Shown: positions 33,354 to 44,771, counted from the stretch's first letter. The stretch is DNA of 64,000 nt from Saccopteryx bilineata (GCF_036850765.1 NC_089492.1:201964276-202028275); one strand, 5' to 3'. The notes: a model not told the origin generated them from the sequence alone. Made by a program: numbers and translations.

Positions 33354-33768
33354 TGGCCCTGGCCGGTTGGCTCAGCGGTAGAGCGTCAGCCTAGCGTGCG
33401 GAGGACCCGGGTTCGATTCCCGGCCAGGGCACACAGGAGAAGCGCCCATTTGCTTCTCCACCCCTCTGCCGCGCTTTCCTCTCTGTCTCTCTCTTCCCCT
33501 CCCGCAGCCAAGGCTCCATTGGAGCAAAGATGGTCCGGGCGCTGGGGATGGCTCTGTGGCCTCTGCCTCAGGCGCTAGAGTGGCTCTGGTCGCAACATGG
33601 TGACGCCCAGGATGGGCAGAGCATCGCCCCCTGGTGGGCAGAGCGTCGCCCCATGGTGGGCGTGCCGGGTGGATCCCGGTCGGGCGCATGCGGGAGTCTG
33701 TCTGACTGTCTCTCCCTGTTTCCAGCTTCAGAAAAATGCAAAAAAATAAAATAAAATAAAATAAAAAA
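33354..33768 (+). mobile_element. SINE family A, young subfamily
   Basis: Duplication AAAATAAAGCTAG (33341-33353, about 33769-33781). Two internal TGGTGGGC units; CTCF-like core at 33625-33637. Confidence 0.94.
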
Positions 33769-33781
33769 TAAATAAAGCTAG

Positions 33782-34144
33782 CATAAGAAGTTGTTAAACC
33801 TAAGCAAACATCCTACATGCAGTGGTTCACTGCAGCTTCACACTGATTACAAGGGTCAGAGGACAATATTTTAGGCAAGTTAAAAACCTGGATATTCTTC
33901 TAAAATGTTGAATTTTAAGCAATATATTCATTTTAACACATACATGGAATATTTTCTACCCTTTAAAACTAGTTATTTTTTCTGGCATGTATCTAAAAAG
34001 AAGCAGAAAAATTTTATTACCCAAGCCAACACAGGACCTTTACTTTTATGGTAAAGGTCCATAAAAGTTTGATGGTAATTTTTTAATTTTTAAGATATGA
34101 TCAAGGGTATTCAGATCTTCAGTAGAATAAATCTTAATCTAAAG
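33782..34144. other. Unique intron, nothing recognised
   Basis: A short inverted repeat 'ggacctttacttttatggtaaaggtcc' at about 34032-34058 could form a small hairpin; no promoter or RNA-gene context supports function. Confidence 0.4.
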
Positions 34145-34320
34145 CCAAAATGAAGATTAAGTTTTGTGGTTAAGAGCTCACACTTATAAGACACAAGTGG
34201 GTATGGCACTGAGTGCAAATTCTAATTGTGTCTCTAAGAGTTTTTGCCCTTTTCTATGATGGGGAAATATGCCTAACTCACAGGGCTACTGTGAAGGCTC
34301 AGAGATTATGAAGCCGTACA
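34145..34320 (+). repeat. MIR relic
   Basis: 'ttgtggttaagagctcacac', 'tgtctctaagag' and 'gggctactgtgaagg' follow the order of an ancient MIR SINE. Confidence 0.6.
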
Positions 34321-34431
34321 ACAGCCAAATAAAGCAAAAAATATTTCATGAACTTATGTTTATATGGATCACATTTATTAATAATCTGACTGAGTTTTGG
34401 AAAGGTTTCCTAAATACAAAAGCACAAACTT

Positions 34432-34461
34432 GTGCTCACTTTGCCAGCACATATACTAAAA
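34432..34461 (+). ncRNA. U6 snRNA 5' fragment (pseudogene part of a chimera)
   Basis: Thirty bases match the start of U6 snRNA at 27 positions; two of the three differences are CpG decay (CG to CA and CG to TG). U6 is the spliceosomal RNA with the GTGCTCGCTTCGGCAGCACA start. Only the first 30 bases are present, followed directly by L1 sequence. It is not a U6 gene: no upstream TATA/PSE is evident and the catalytic core is missing. Confidence 0.8.
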
Positions 34462-35362
34462 AGCATAAACTTGATATAAAATTTAAAAAATCAATAAACT
34501 CTCAAAATAAAAAACCTTTGCTTTTCAAAAGATACTGATAAAAATGAGAAGACAAACCACAAACTATGAGGAGACATTGGCAAAATATTACCTGACAAAA
34601 GACTTTTGGCCCTGGCCGGTTGGCTCAGCGGTAGAGCGTCGGCCTGGCGTGCAGGGGACCTGGGTTCGATTCCCGGCCAGGGCACATAGGAGAAGCGCCC
34701 ATTTGCTTTCCCACCCCCCACTCCCCCTCCTTCCTCTCTGTCTCTCTCTTCCCCTCCCGCAGCCAAGGCTCCATTGGAGCAAAGATGGCACGGGCGCTGG
34801 GGATGGCTCCTTGGCCTCTGCCCCAGGCACTAGAGTGGCTCTGGTTGCGGCAGAGCGACGCCCCGGAGGGGCAGAACATCGCCCCCTGGTGGGCAGAGCA
34901 TTGCCCCTGGTGGGCGTGCCAGGTGGATCCCGGTCGGGCGCATGCGGGAGTCTGTCTGACTGTCTCTCCCCGTTTCCAGCTTCAGAAAAATACAAAAAAA
35001 ACCCCAAAAAACAAAAAAACAACAAAAAAAGACTTTTATCTAAAATACATAAAGCACTGTTATAACTTAATACTATATGAAACAACTCAATAAAAGATTG
35101 GTAAAAAATCTGAAGAGCATTTTGCCAAAGAAGATATATGGACTGCAAACAGGCACATGAAATGACACACAACTTCATGAAATCATTCAGGAAATGTAAA
35201 TAAAAACTACAATGCAATACCACTACATTCCTCCAAATAACTAAAATTGAAAAACTTTAACATTCGAACAATCTAATGATTGAACATACATACAATGTTC
35301 ATTGAACATATGGCATGGATGAATCTCAAAATAATTATGAATTAAAGAAGTAAAAAAAACAA
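34462..35362 (+). mobile_element. L1 3' fragment joined to U6, split by a SINE
   Basis: Sense L1 ORF2 text 'cttttcaaaagatactgat', 'gacaaaccacaaactatgag', 'aagaagatatatggactgc' continues to an A-rich end near 35350, interrupted by family A at 34608-35025. Direct joining to U6 marks a template-switch retrotransposition product. Confidence 0.75.
34608..35025 (+). mobile_element. SINE family A, full length
   Basis: Duplication CAAAAGACTTTT at 34596-34607, repeated with extra A's at about 35024-35037. CTCF-like core at 34880-34892. Confidence 0.94.
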
Positions 35363-35411
35363 AAGGTAAATTCTTGAATGAATTCTATTTATATAAAATT
35401 CTAAAAAATGC

Positions 35412-35821
35412 TGGCCCTGGCCGGTTGGCTCAGCGGTAGAGCGTCGGCCTAGCGTGCGGAGGACCCGGGTTCGATTCCCGGCCAGGGCACACAGGAGAAG
35501 TGCCCATTTGCTTCTCCACCCCTCCGCCACGCTTTCCTCTCTGTCTCTCTCTTCCCCTCCCGCAGCCAAGGCTCCATTGGAGCAAAGATGGCCCGGGCGC
35601 TGGGGATGGCTCTGTGGCCTCTGCCTCAGGTGCTAGAGTGGCTCTGGTCGCAACATGGCGACGCCCAGGATGGGCAGAGCATCGCCCCCTGGTGGGCAGA
35701 GCATCGTCCCTGGTGGGCGTGCCGGGTGGATCCCGGTCGGGCGCATGCGGGAGTCTGTCTGACTGTCTCTCCCTGTTTCCAGCTTCAGAAAAAAGAAAAA
35801 AAAAAGAAGAAAAAAAAAAGA
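35412..35821 (+). mobile_element. SINE family A, young subfamily
   Basis: Perfect 17-bp duplication AAAATTCTAAAAAATGC (35395-35411, 35822-35838). CTCF-like core at 35683-35695. Very young by appearance. Confidence 0.96.
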
Positions 35822-35882
35822 AAAATTCTAAAAAATGCAAATAAATCTAGAGTGACAAAAAGCAGATAAAAAGTTGACCAGA

Positions 35883-36259
35883 GGCCCTGGCTGGTTGGCT
35901 CAGTGGTAGAGCATCCGCCAGGCGTGTGGAAGTCCCAGGTTCAATTCCCAGCCAGGGCACACAGGAGAAGCGCCCATCTGCTTCTCCACCCTTCCCCATT
36001 TCCTTCCTTTCTCTTTCTTCCCCTCTGGCAGCCAAGGCTCCACTGGAGCAAAGTTGGCCCGGGTGCTGAGGATGGCTCCATGGCCTCCACCTCAGATACT
36101 AGAACAGCTCTGTCTGCAATGGAGCAATGCCCCAGATGGGCCGAGCATTGCCCCCTGGTGGGCATGCCAGGTGGATCCCGGTCGGGTACATGTGGGAGTC
36201 TGTTTGACTACCTCCCTGCTTCTAACTTTGGAAAAATACACACACACAAAAAAAGAATA
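35883..36259 (+). mobile_element. SINE family A, older subfamily
   Basis: Duplication TGACCAGA (35875-35882, 36260-36267). CTCF-like core lost its CpG (TTGCCCCCTGGTGG). Confidence 0.9.
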
Positions 36260-36455
36260 TGACCAGAAATGCAGAGAAGAGAGTGAGGGAAAAGAGTGAG
36301 GGGAGGGAAGATAGTAAACTGGTATGAGGAAGACTGTGCACAATGACAAACTAGACATTAAAATCATGCACCTTATTGAGATCCATTAGTTTAAGTTCAA
36401 CAAAGCTTTTTTCTTAAAAACAACAACCAAAAAACAAAACAAAACCTACACAATG

Positions 36456-36817
36456 GCCTGACCAGGCAATGGTGCAGTGGATAGAGCACTGGACTGGGAC
36501 ACAGAGGACCAGGTTTGAAACCCTGAGGTCCCGGCTTGAGTGCAGGGTCACTGGCTTGAGTGTGGGATCATAGACATGACCCCATGGTTGCTGGCTTGAG
36601 CTCAAAGGTTGCTGGCTTGAGCCCAAGGTCACTGGCTTGAGCAAGGAATCACTCCCTCTGCGGTAGCCCCCTGGCCAAGGCACATATGAGAAAGCAATCA
36701 ATGAACAACTAAGGTGCCACAACAAAGAATTGATGCTTCTCATCTCTCTCCCTTCCTGCCTATCCCTATCTGTCCTTCTGTCAAAACAAAACAAAACAAA
36801 AAACACCCCCCCAAAAC
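36456..36817 (+). mobile_element. SINE family B, long variant
   Basis: Duplication ACCTACACAATG / CACTATACAATG with small differences. The middle has several extra 'gctggcttgagc' units. Confidence 0.88.
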
Positions 36818-36871
36818 CACTATACAATGGAATGATCTTTAATCTTATACATTACTGTACAAACAGACCAC

Positions 36872-37515
36872 TGCTGTGGGCTGAATTCTGTCCCTGCTAC
36901 TTGTGAATATGACCTTATTTTAAGTTTATGTAGATAGGCTTGACCTGTGGTGGCACAGTGGATAAAGCGTCGACCTGGAAATACTGAGGTCACTGGTTTG
37001 AAACCCTGGGCTTCCTTGGTCAAGGCACATATGGGAGTTGATGCTTCCTGCTCCTCCCCTCTTCTCTCTCTCTGTCTCTCCTCTCTGTCTCTCTCTCTCC
37101 TCTCTAAAATGAATAAAAAAAAATATTTGTTTAAAAGTTTATGTAGATATAATTAAGAACAAGATGGAGTAGGGCCCTTCATCCACTATGACTGGTATAC
37201 TAATATAAAGAAGTGAGGAGACAGACATGTAGAGAATATGCCATAAGAAGATAGACATATACGGAGAAAGTGGCCATATGATGAAAGAGGTGGAGATCAG
37301 CATGGTGCGCCTGGAAGCCAAACGTGAAGCATTATGAGCAAACACTAGAAGCTAGAAGAGACAAAGAAGGAATCTCCCCGTCTAGTTTCAAAAGGATTCA
37401 ACCCTGCTGACAATGATTTCTGACCTCTGGCCCTCAGACCTTTGAGAGAACACATTTCTATTGTTTGACTATCCAGTTTGAGGTACTTTGTTGCAGCAGC
37501 TATAAGAAAATAACA
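36872..37515 (+). mobile_element. Solo LTR, MLT1-like (ERVL-MaLR), split by a SINE
   Basis: Begins TGCTGTGGGCTGAATTCTGTC and passes 'aatatgaccttattt', 'actatgactggtatact', 'gaagctagaagagacaaag', 'aaccctgctgacaatgattt' and 'tccagtttgaggtactttgt', the order of an MLT1 LTR. No internal sequence is attached. Family C sits inside at 36937-37134. Confidence 0.78.
36937..37134 (+). mobile_element. SINE family C, in the MLT1-like LTR
   Basis: Duplication AAGTTTATGTAGATA at about 36922-36936 and 37135-37149. Confidence 0.93.
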
Positions 37516-37697
37516 ACCATTAAAAAAATAAAGGAGCTTTATATTAAAAAAATTAATAATTATTTCTAAAAGTGGAATTTCTATTAAAAATATCTGTATC
37601 AAAAATTTGTTTTAATCACAGAACAGCCACCAGGTCACACAGATACACAACTAAGTGGCTATGTTTCTAAGATACCCCATAAAAATATATAAAACAA

Positions 37698-38075
37698 GCC
37701 CTGGCCAGTTGGCTCAGCGGTAGAGTGTCGGCCTGGTGTGCGGGGGACCTGGGTTCGATTCCCGGCCAGGGCACATAGGAGAAGCGCCCATTTGCTTCTC
37801 CACCCCCCCTACTTCCTCTCTGTCTCTCTCTTCCCCTCCCGCAGCCAAGGCTCCATTGGAGCAAAGATGGCCCGGGCACTGGGGATGGCTCCTTGGCCTC
37901 TGCCCCAGGCACTAGAGTGGCTCTGCTCGCGGCAGAGCGACGCCCCGGAGGGGCAGAGCATCGCCCCCTGGTGGGCAGAGCTTCGCCCCTGGTGGGCGTG
38001 CCAGGTGGATCTTGGTTGGGCGCATGCGGGAGTCTGTCTGACTGTCTCTCCCCGTTTCCAGCTTCATAAAAATAC

Positions 38076-38098
<23 letters not shown>
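37698..38098 (+). mobile_element. SINE family A, full length, with AT tail
   Basis: Subfamily with 'gcggcagagcgacgcccc'. Tail grown into (AT)n. Bracketed by 'atataaaaca'. CTCF-like core at 37962-37974. Confidence 0.92.
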
Positions 38099-38106
<8 letters not shown>

Positions 38107-38914
38107 TATAAAACAAATAGTACTATTTTGATTTAATAGCATCTATCCAAAGTAATATAATTAAAGCTCAAATTTAGTCACCTATTTTTTTGTTTGTTTT
38201 AGAAGTGATTTATAACAGATACTTTAAGAAAAGCAATTATAATGATTAACATCTTGGCATTTATTGCCATTAAAAATTTTTTGTGTGTATTGGCAACACA
38301 TTTACAAATTCACTCTGCTGCAGTTGAGTTCCATTTCTGAATGTATCCCAGCAGTACAGAAAAACCAAAGAGAAATCCTTATCTAAAGACCTTCTGCCTC
38401 TTTCAACTATTCCTTTAACACCCAGTTTTCAAGCATGACCATTGCTTTTTAATTATAGCATATATTCCATAACTACAGAAATATTTCGTCCTATATATAG
38501 TGGATAAAAATATATTTCCTTTCAGAAACTAAGCTTTCCAAAACCTACTGGAGGAAAAAGGGGATCATGAACTGTACTTTGGCAGACATATGCCTTTTTA
38601 GGCTTCTCTTAGTGTGATACTGTACATAACTTATAATTAAGATTAGGGAAGTAGTCAGAGTAAAAGGAATTTAATCGGGAATGAAAGAGGTACCTCTAAG
38701 CCAGTTTAGTTTCTTATCTCTTCATTCATTAAATGAGGAAGAGCTACCAGACATTGAGTGCCTAGCAGGCACTGTGGTGGATGCCAGAGATGCAGAAGTA
38801 AAGCAAAGGCCTCTCTGGCCAGGGGGAGCCCTCTCTCCATCAGGGGGGTAGAGGGTGAGGAGAGTCCTGCTGGTAAAACCAGTTATTACAATGTTGCAAT
38901 GCTTGTGAATTACA
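38099..38914. other. Unique intron with L2/MIR-like tail
   Basis: At about 38735-38830 'attgagtgcctagcaggcac' resembles L2/MIR. The rest is unrecognised. Confidence 0.4.
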
Positions 38915-39560
38915 TTCTTTAAAAAAATTTTTAAATATAATTGTCATATAACATTGTATAAGAGGTATACAGTGTGTTGGCATGATACAGTTACACTATA
39001 TATTGCAATATGATTACTACAGTAGCATTAGCTACCTCCTTTATCATGTCATATAATTACCATTTTGGGGGGGTTGAGAAAAGTTATGATTTAGTCTTTT
39101 AGACTTTGCTTGGAGCAATGGGTACACAATGCAGTGTGAAGATGGTGCTTTGTTGATTTGTACACTTGAAACCTGAATGGTTTTGTGGACCAATGTCAAC
39201 CCAATAAATTCAATAAAGAAGACTTAAGTCTCTTAGCAATTGATGTTTTTAATACAGTACTGTTGACTACAATCATTATGTTGTGCACTAGATATCTTGA
39301 ACTAGTTGCAAATTTGTACCCTTAAAACAATCTCTCCAATTTCCCCGACACCTCCTACCCCTGGCCACCACCATGCTAATCTTGTTTTTACAAGTTCAGT
39401 TTTTGTAGATTCCACACATAAGTGAGACCATAAAATATTTATATTTCACTAACTTATTTCACCTATCATAATGCCCTCAGGGTTCATCCATGTTGTCACA
39501 AGTGGAAGGATTTCCTTTCTTTTTCATGGCTGAATAATATTCCACCATATATTTATGGAT
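38915..39560 (-). mobile_element. Antisense old L1 3' region with a younger L1 tail inside
   Basis: Outer text ('ttaaatataattgtcatata', 'tgttgactacaatcattatg', 'atggctgaataatattcc') is antisense old L1. Between about 39066 and 39235 lies a sense L1 terminus with 'acacttgaaacctgaatggt' and an AATAAA-like end, so a second, short L1 tail inserted there. Confidence 0.65.
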
Positions 39561-40184
39561 TACACTCTAAAACACATATAAGAAAGCACTACTACCCTTT
39601 AAAAAGCAATATTGGCAAACTAATACTACTCTGTACCAAACAACAAAATATCTGTTATTAGTGTGCAATGTAGTCATGATTAGGAAAATTAAATGTGTTC
39701 TCACTAAATCATTAAATAATGAGAACAGACAAAAATGGCAAAGTTGCAACTTTATCTTATCCAACAGACTATATTTCAATACAAATAGTTTTTTTCAATT
39801 AATGGGTAGACCAGAAAATGATCAGCAGACTGCAAAATGGGTATGCAAGAAATGCACATCCTAGGCTACCAATTCTAACCTTAGCTGAACTTGAGGTACT
39901 AACGTATTTGAATCAAAGACAGGAACCAGTTACTTATAACAATAACCACCTTTTACAGCCTTGGGCTCCTACTTCTCTCTCTTAGAATTGTGAGTTAAAA
40001 ACAAAAACATGGAGGTTCTTAATACAGTTCTTGGCCCATAATATGGACTCAATCAAGGGTAATGTATTATTCATGAACGCGTGATCTGCGTTTTCTAATC
40101 TCAAACCAAGTCAAGGATATTCCCATTACTTAAAAATGACTATATTCTATATCTTAAAAGATATGAACTCAGAAGATTTATTTA
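39561..40184. other. Unique intron, nothing recognised
   Basis: No repeat or gene was recognised. Confidence 0.4.
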
Positions 40185-40320
40185 CATTTACTTTTTATTT
40201 TTATTGGAGTGACATTGGTTACTGAGATTAAATAGGTTTCAAGTGTACATTTCCATGACATGTGCTCTGCACTTTGCACTGGGTGCCCACCACCCAACAG
40301 AAGGTTTAACAACCAGAAAG
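40185..40320 (-). mobile_element. Antisense bat-type L1 3' terminus
   Basis: 'ttattggagtgacattggtt' and 'aggtttcaagtgtacat' are the reversed end of the L1 3' untranslated region also seen at 26.4 kb. Confidence 0.7.
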
Positions 40321-40700
40321 TAAAGTTACTTTTCTCTGCAATTCCTCCCATTCCAAGTTATGCCATTCCATCAGGAAAAGAATGGAAAAGGAAATCATAA
40401 AGATGTTCATTCAGTCACCTTTCCATGGGATCAAATTCTAAGTACATTTTCTTGATTCATATTCATCTCAACAGGCTGACACAGCCCTGATTTGATCCAG
40501 CTGTCACCACAACAGGAGGAAGAGAGTGGGAACAATAGGCAAAAAGCAAAAGTCCTGTTTTTAACATGAGACCAGAGAAGAAAGACTTTTGTCCTTTTAG
40601 GCACAGGGGTGTGTTCCAATAAAACTATTAATGGACACTGAAATCTGAATTTCATGTAATTTTTATGTCGTGAAATATTCTTATCCCCCTCCCCTCAACA
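40321..40700. other. Unique intron, nothing recognised
   Basis: No repeat or gene was recognised. Confidence 0.4.
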
Positions 40701-40795
40701 TTTGAAATCTGTAAAAATCCATCCTAAATTTGTGGGCCATGAAAATTAGGAAGTGAGCTAGATTGGGCCTGAGGGTCACAGTTTGCTGACTCCTG
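40701..40795 (-). mobile_element. hAT/Charlie-type terminus relic
   Basis: Ends at 40795 with 'ggtcacagtttgctgactcctg', the reverse of the CAG-g-gTCAGCAAACT terminus of Charlie-type elements. The left boundary is not visible. Confidence 0.45.
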
Positions 40796-41011
40796 AATGA
40801 AACTGTTTAGGATTCAACCAGCAAAGACTTGAATTTTCAGCTGTCCCCAATCAGTTATTTACAGATCCTTTATCTTTGAGGCAGAGTCAAAGTGACTTTG
40901 AGAATTTAAATAAAGGTGAGGTTGTGGATTGTTCAGATGTGTTTTTCATTTAGGTTTCTCAAAAAAACAGTGTTTTTTGTACTGTGGGGACAATGTAATT
41001 TAACAGCTAGG

Positions 41012-41043
<32 letters not shown>

Positions 41044-42060
41044 ATATATGTATCTTAAATGCTTTTGGGCAACAAAAATTTCAGGGAAGGAAGGGTTAAT
41101 GCCCTATAAAAGTGAGGCTCAATTTCTGAGCCCATTGGAACAGGAATAACAGGAATGTGAGATGCTTCCCTTGATTCAATCCACCATTTAAACTGGAAGG
41201 TCCTAAAGTCTTATCAGTTCCCCAGGTCATGAGGAGAGAGGCTCAAGGACTACCTGTGTGCGGACACAGTTTTATGTGTAGAATCCTTGTGTATAAACAA
41301 ATGTACATGCTTTATCCAAATCTTTATTATTTAGCTATATAAAGCAAAACATTTCCAATTGCTTCTTAGCTATGTCAGATTCTAGCCAAAATTAAGGCTG
41401 TATTCTAGAATTAAAGATACAAGACCAAAGGACACTTTCTCTAGTAGTGACAATTAGTATTTAAATGAGATAAATCACTATAACACAACCCTCAAAATAC
41501 AGTGGGTAGTATTCCATTGTACAGAAGTATGCATGCATAATATGTTTTAGATTATACAATACTTAATACTTTAAAACAAAAATCTATATAGTCAGGGTTT
41601 TTCATGCTGCCTTCTACATGCTTGTTTTAAACCATTTCATGTTTAACGTCAGAACTATTCTCATGTCTATCACAGTGCTCTTTAAATACTTGAATTATGT
41701 TTCAAAGCACACTCTTTTTACTTAAGCTTAAAAGAAAAGTATTTTCTGACAGCGAGCACAGCCTTTTTTAGTCTGACTGTTGTTCTGCTCTGCTAGAGTC
41801 CACAGACGAGCCAAGAAAATGAACGTTACTGATAAAGAAGGAATGTGAGTAGGAATGGGTCATGTGTAATACTCGAGAAGACAGCATGAAAGAAATTTGA
41901 TAGTACATATATTCAACACCAAATACGATCCTAGGAAGAGTATCTGTTGGTCACATTCAGTGTGTTCCTTGAGGGGAATAACTGCGTGGGACCCAACACT
42001 GCATGGTAGCATACAGTTAGGCACTTGGTAAGAATTAGTCAAACAATGCAGGAAAGGCAT
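40796..42060. other. Unique intron with TA/CA microsatellite
   Basis: (TA)n then (CA)n at about 41011-41046. No gene or transposon was recognised. Confidence 0.45.
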
Positions 42061-42265
42061 TGCCCTACAGCACTGTTTATAAGATAATAATAATCCTCAC
42101 TAAGGTGGGGGTGAGGATTTTATGAAATAAATGGTGCTTGATAATAGTAGTTATTTTCATCCTCATTTAAAGAGAAACAAACTGAGGTTCAACAAGATGA
42201 CATCCCTTATCTGAGTGGCACAAGGGTGCCTAATTTCAAAATCCTATGCCCTAATTCCTATCAGC
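42061..42265. repeat. MIR-type relics
   Basis: 'tgaggattttatgaaataa' and 'catcctcatttaaagagaaacaaactgaggttc'-style text matches the MIR core in order. Ancient and diverged. Confidence 0.55.
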
Positions 42266-43112
42266 TAAGAAAACTGAACTGAATACTAAAAATATACTAG
42301 TAAAGAAAACCCCCTGCCTCTCTTAATTGATAAAAAGTCCATGGTAAAACAGACAATTGTCTACTTCTCCTAGCTTAGCACTGCACTACTAAAATAAGAA
42401 AAATGGTCGTTCTCTCTGCATTAAGAGACAAAGAAGTGACAGAAACTTAACTCTCTTATTATCACCAAAAAACTGAATCACCAGAATGGGTGGAAAAATA
42501 TATCTTCTGAATCTAAAGAAATGAGCAATATTTCTTAATAATTACTCTTTCCCCTTTAATTTAAACTCCAGACAACAGAGAAAAATCCTGTTCTTTAAAT
42601 GTCACTAACTCTCCAATGACTACCTCTCTGGCAGACACAGGTACTTTCGCTACTGTCTGAAAATAAGGGTGCTTGGCCTCAAATGGTATGTTACATATCT
42701 ACATTATTTTAAAAAGAATATTTCTTAGGATCCCAAAGCTAAAATTAAAACTGCTTTTGGTAACTTTCCACTCTTGGATCAAAAGTAGACTGGGGTCTAC
42801 AATCAAATATCAGTTTTAGAGGTCACCGCAAATAGCCTATCTGGTTAGCAAGAGAAAGCGCAGTATTTTCAGTAGAACTCATGCTTAAAAATTTATAACA
42901 TTTTCAACTTTGACACTTTTAAGTTCTTTTTAGTCTAATCAATTCATACTTGATACATTGAATGTAATTAAGAGACATCTGATATGGTAGGAGAAAATGC
43001 TAATAATATTAGTATCAATGTTCTTTAATGTTACTATTCCTTTCAAAGGTAGTAAGAGTAGATAATTTCCAAGGAAATGTTCCCCCTCAAAGTATAGTTC
43101 CTGTAGTAGAGC
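42266..43112. other. Unique intron, nothing recognised
   Basis: No repeat or gene was recognised. Confidence 0.4.
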
Positions 43113-43173
43113 TGGCTATGTTGAAATAAGTCAGACAGGCAAATACTGTATGACTTCACTTACCTGTGGGAGA

Positions 43174-43658
43174 TTAACCCTTTGAGTAGTGAGTTTTATT
43201 TCATGCTCGCTAACCCCCATGAGTGAGTGGGGTTTTTTTTCAAAAAATGAAATTAGTTCCAGTTTTTTTTTTTGTTTTTTTTTTTTATTTATTTATTCAT
43301 TTTTAGAGAGGAGAGGGAGAGACAGAGAGAAAGAGAGAGAGAGAGAGAGAGAAGGGGGGGAGGAGCTGGAAGCATCAACTCCCATATGTGCCTTGACCAG
43401 GCAAGCCCAGGGTTTCGAACCGGCGACCTCAGCATTTCCAGGTCGACGCTTTATCCACTGCGCCACCACAGGTCAGGCCTAGTTCCAGTTTTATTAACTT
43501 AAAATAATGTTTGTTTGACAACCAATTTATGGAAAGAAGAACATACATTTGCCTTTTTTTAATGTTGCCTTACACATTTTTAAAATAAATTGATCATCCT
43601 CTGGATGGTCAGGAGGCATTAGGAGGTATTTGAATGTTCTTACTACTCAAAGGGTTAA
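43174..43658. mobile_element. Non-autonomous piggyBac-type element with TTAA duplication
   Basis: The element 43178-43654 lies between TTAA at 43174-43177 and 43655-43658. Its ends are inverted repeats: CCCTTTGAGTAGTGAG on the left and, reversed, CCCTTTGAGTAGTAAG on the right, 15 of 16 matching. TTAA duplication plus a CCC start is diagnostic of piggyBac. Without its SINE it is about 250 bp and has no transposase, so it depended on an enzyme supplied elsewhere. Active piggyBac in bats is known from Myotis. Confidence 0.92.
43267..43479 (-). mobile_element. SINE family C, reverse, inside the piggyBac element
   Basis: Perfect duplication TAGTTCCAGTTTT at 43254-43266 and 43480-43492. It dates after the piggyBac insertion. 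Confidence 0.95.
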
Positions 43659-43780
43659 AACCTAGACACAGATACAGAGAAGAAGCTGATGGTTGACAAA
43701 GGAGAGGATAATGGGGGGATGGGAAAAAAAATAAAAGCTTCCTTGTCATTTTTCTCTGTCAAATTCAAATAAAGAACTTA

Positions 43781-44654
43781 AACTCTAAAAATGAATTTAT
43801 AGGAAAAAGAACACTATAATACATATACATATAAATACCCCTCCACCATCCAGCTGGAACAGTCAAGCCTCCGAGAGCCCAGGAACACATTATCCACCCA
43901 GCACAGGGAACAAAGGGAAAAGGAAGTCTCCCTCTATTAGAGCTTTCTGTCAGCACTAACACAGGAACACTTCATTACAGAGACAGAAAATCTAAACGCT
44001 TCAAGGTAACTGTATTTTAACATATAGCTTTAAGTCACACGGGTTTTCCAGATCCAAAATCTAAAGATAATTTGATCATTGTAACAAAACCCAAAATTGT
44101 GTTGTTTGAGGTAAATTAAGTTTAAAAACAAAACCCCTAACCTTTTTAGGTAAAATGATCTCCAGAGTTTTGATGTCCTTCTTTCCTAGGTTACATGCAA
44201 TAGTTTCCCTGCATTCCTCTGTTAAATCATTTCAATAACAAAGAGTCCTATATGAACACTCCCTGACCCCCACTCAAAACATCACAAACTATACTCACCA
44301 CCTAAACTTCAGAAAAATTCCTCACAAAAACATGTTCTAATAAACCAAGGTAATCAACCAAGAGGGTAAAATCAATTGTCTCCAGTTTTAAATGTTACTG
44401 TGGTAATTAAATATTTTTTATAGACAAAAATAGTACTGGTTTAGAGTAGAGCTAAAATAATTTATGGGATTTGTAAAGAAATGGGAGAAAGAATTCTAGT
44501 TTTGCACAGTTCCAATTAAGCAAAATCTGGGTTTGTGTTCAATCTTTAATTACAGACTAAGAGGTTCCTAGTGGAATCCTTTCAACGTGACCACTTTGGT
44601 AAGAATCTCACTGCAATTGTTAGGTGCCTTGACTTTAAGCCAACCATGACTTTG
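43781..44654. other. Unique intron next to the distal LIMS1 donor
   Basis: Repeat-poor sequence directly downstream of the distal exon. Possible intronic regulatory sequence, with no specific site recognised. Confidence 0.45.
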
Positions 44655-44661
44655 CACTCAC
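44655..44661 (-). promoter_or_regulatory. LIMS1: 5' splice donor of distal LIMS1 exon
   Basis: GTGAGTG follows CTAAG on the minus strand. Same phase as the proximal donor, so both exons can splice to the same acceptor. Confidence 0.85.
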
Positions 44662-44771
44662 CTTAGCTCTGCCTTCGGTAACCCATCATTTAGTCTCAAA
44701 CTATCAGGACGATCTCGTCTTCTCCTGTAGAGACCTGAATGTGAAAGCTCTTTAAGCTGCAATGTAGTCAT
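44662..44771 (-). CDS. LIMS1: LIMS1 (PINCH-1) alternative first coding exon, distal
   Basis: It encodes 36 codons plus two bases of a second LIMS1 leader: MTTLQLKELSHSGLYRRRRD then RPDSLRLNDGLPKAEL. I recognise this as the bat form of the isoform leader starting MTALQLKELSHSG in human LIMS1. The last two bases (AG) plus C-AAC-ATG of the shared exon would give Ser-Asn-Met ahead of the first LIM domain. The ATG at 44771 has an in-frame TAA upstream at 44804-44802 and no ATG between. The leader is basic (RRRRDR) and has no LIM domain, signal peptide or membrane segment. It is too short for ordinary ORF finding and overlaps no long frame. Its function is not established; the arginine run could affect localisation, which is inference. 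Order on the chromosome (distal, then proximal 41 kb downstream) fits alternative promoters. Confidence 0.92.

Larger units (their letters stand above)
43113..43780 (+). mobile_element. Sense L1 3' fragment, split by a piggyBac-type element
   Basis: 'gaaataagtcagacaggcaa' on the left and 'cacagatacagagaagaagctgatggtt' read across the insert are consecutive in L1 3' ends. This provides an independent host sequence for the piggyBac insertion. Confidence 0.75.
1..44661 (-). other. LIMS1: LIMS1 intron (distal isoform), continuing past base 1
   Basis: The distal LIMS1 exon ends at 44662 with a GTGAGTG donor. The next exon it must join, the first LIM-domain exon shared by all isoforms, is not visible anywhere to the left. 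So the whole stretch from 44661 to the window edge is intron for that isoform, with the proximal first exon (3032-2848) lying inside it. The intron is mostly interspersed repeats, listed separately. That no other exon lies here is an inference from reading, not from alignment. Confidence 0.8.

Noticed and set aside
34432..34461. Functional U6 snRNA gene
   Set aside because: Only the first 30 bases are present, fused to L1.
34588..35223. 211-codon minus-strand frame
   Set aside because: It crosses a family A SINE that is stop-poor on both strands; many other 60-170 codon frames in the window arise the same way.
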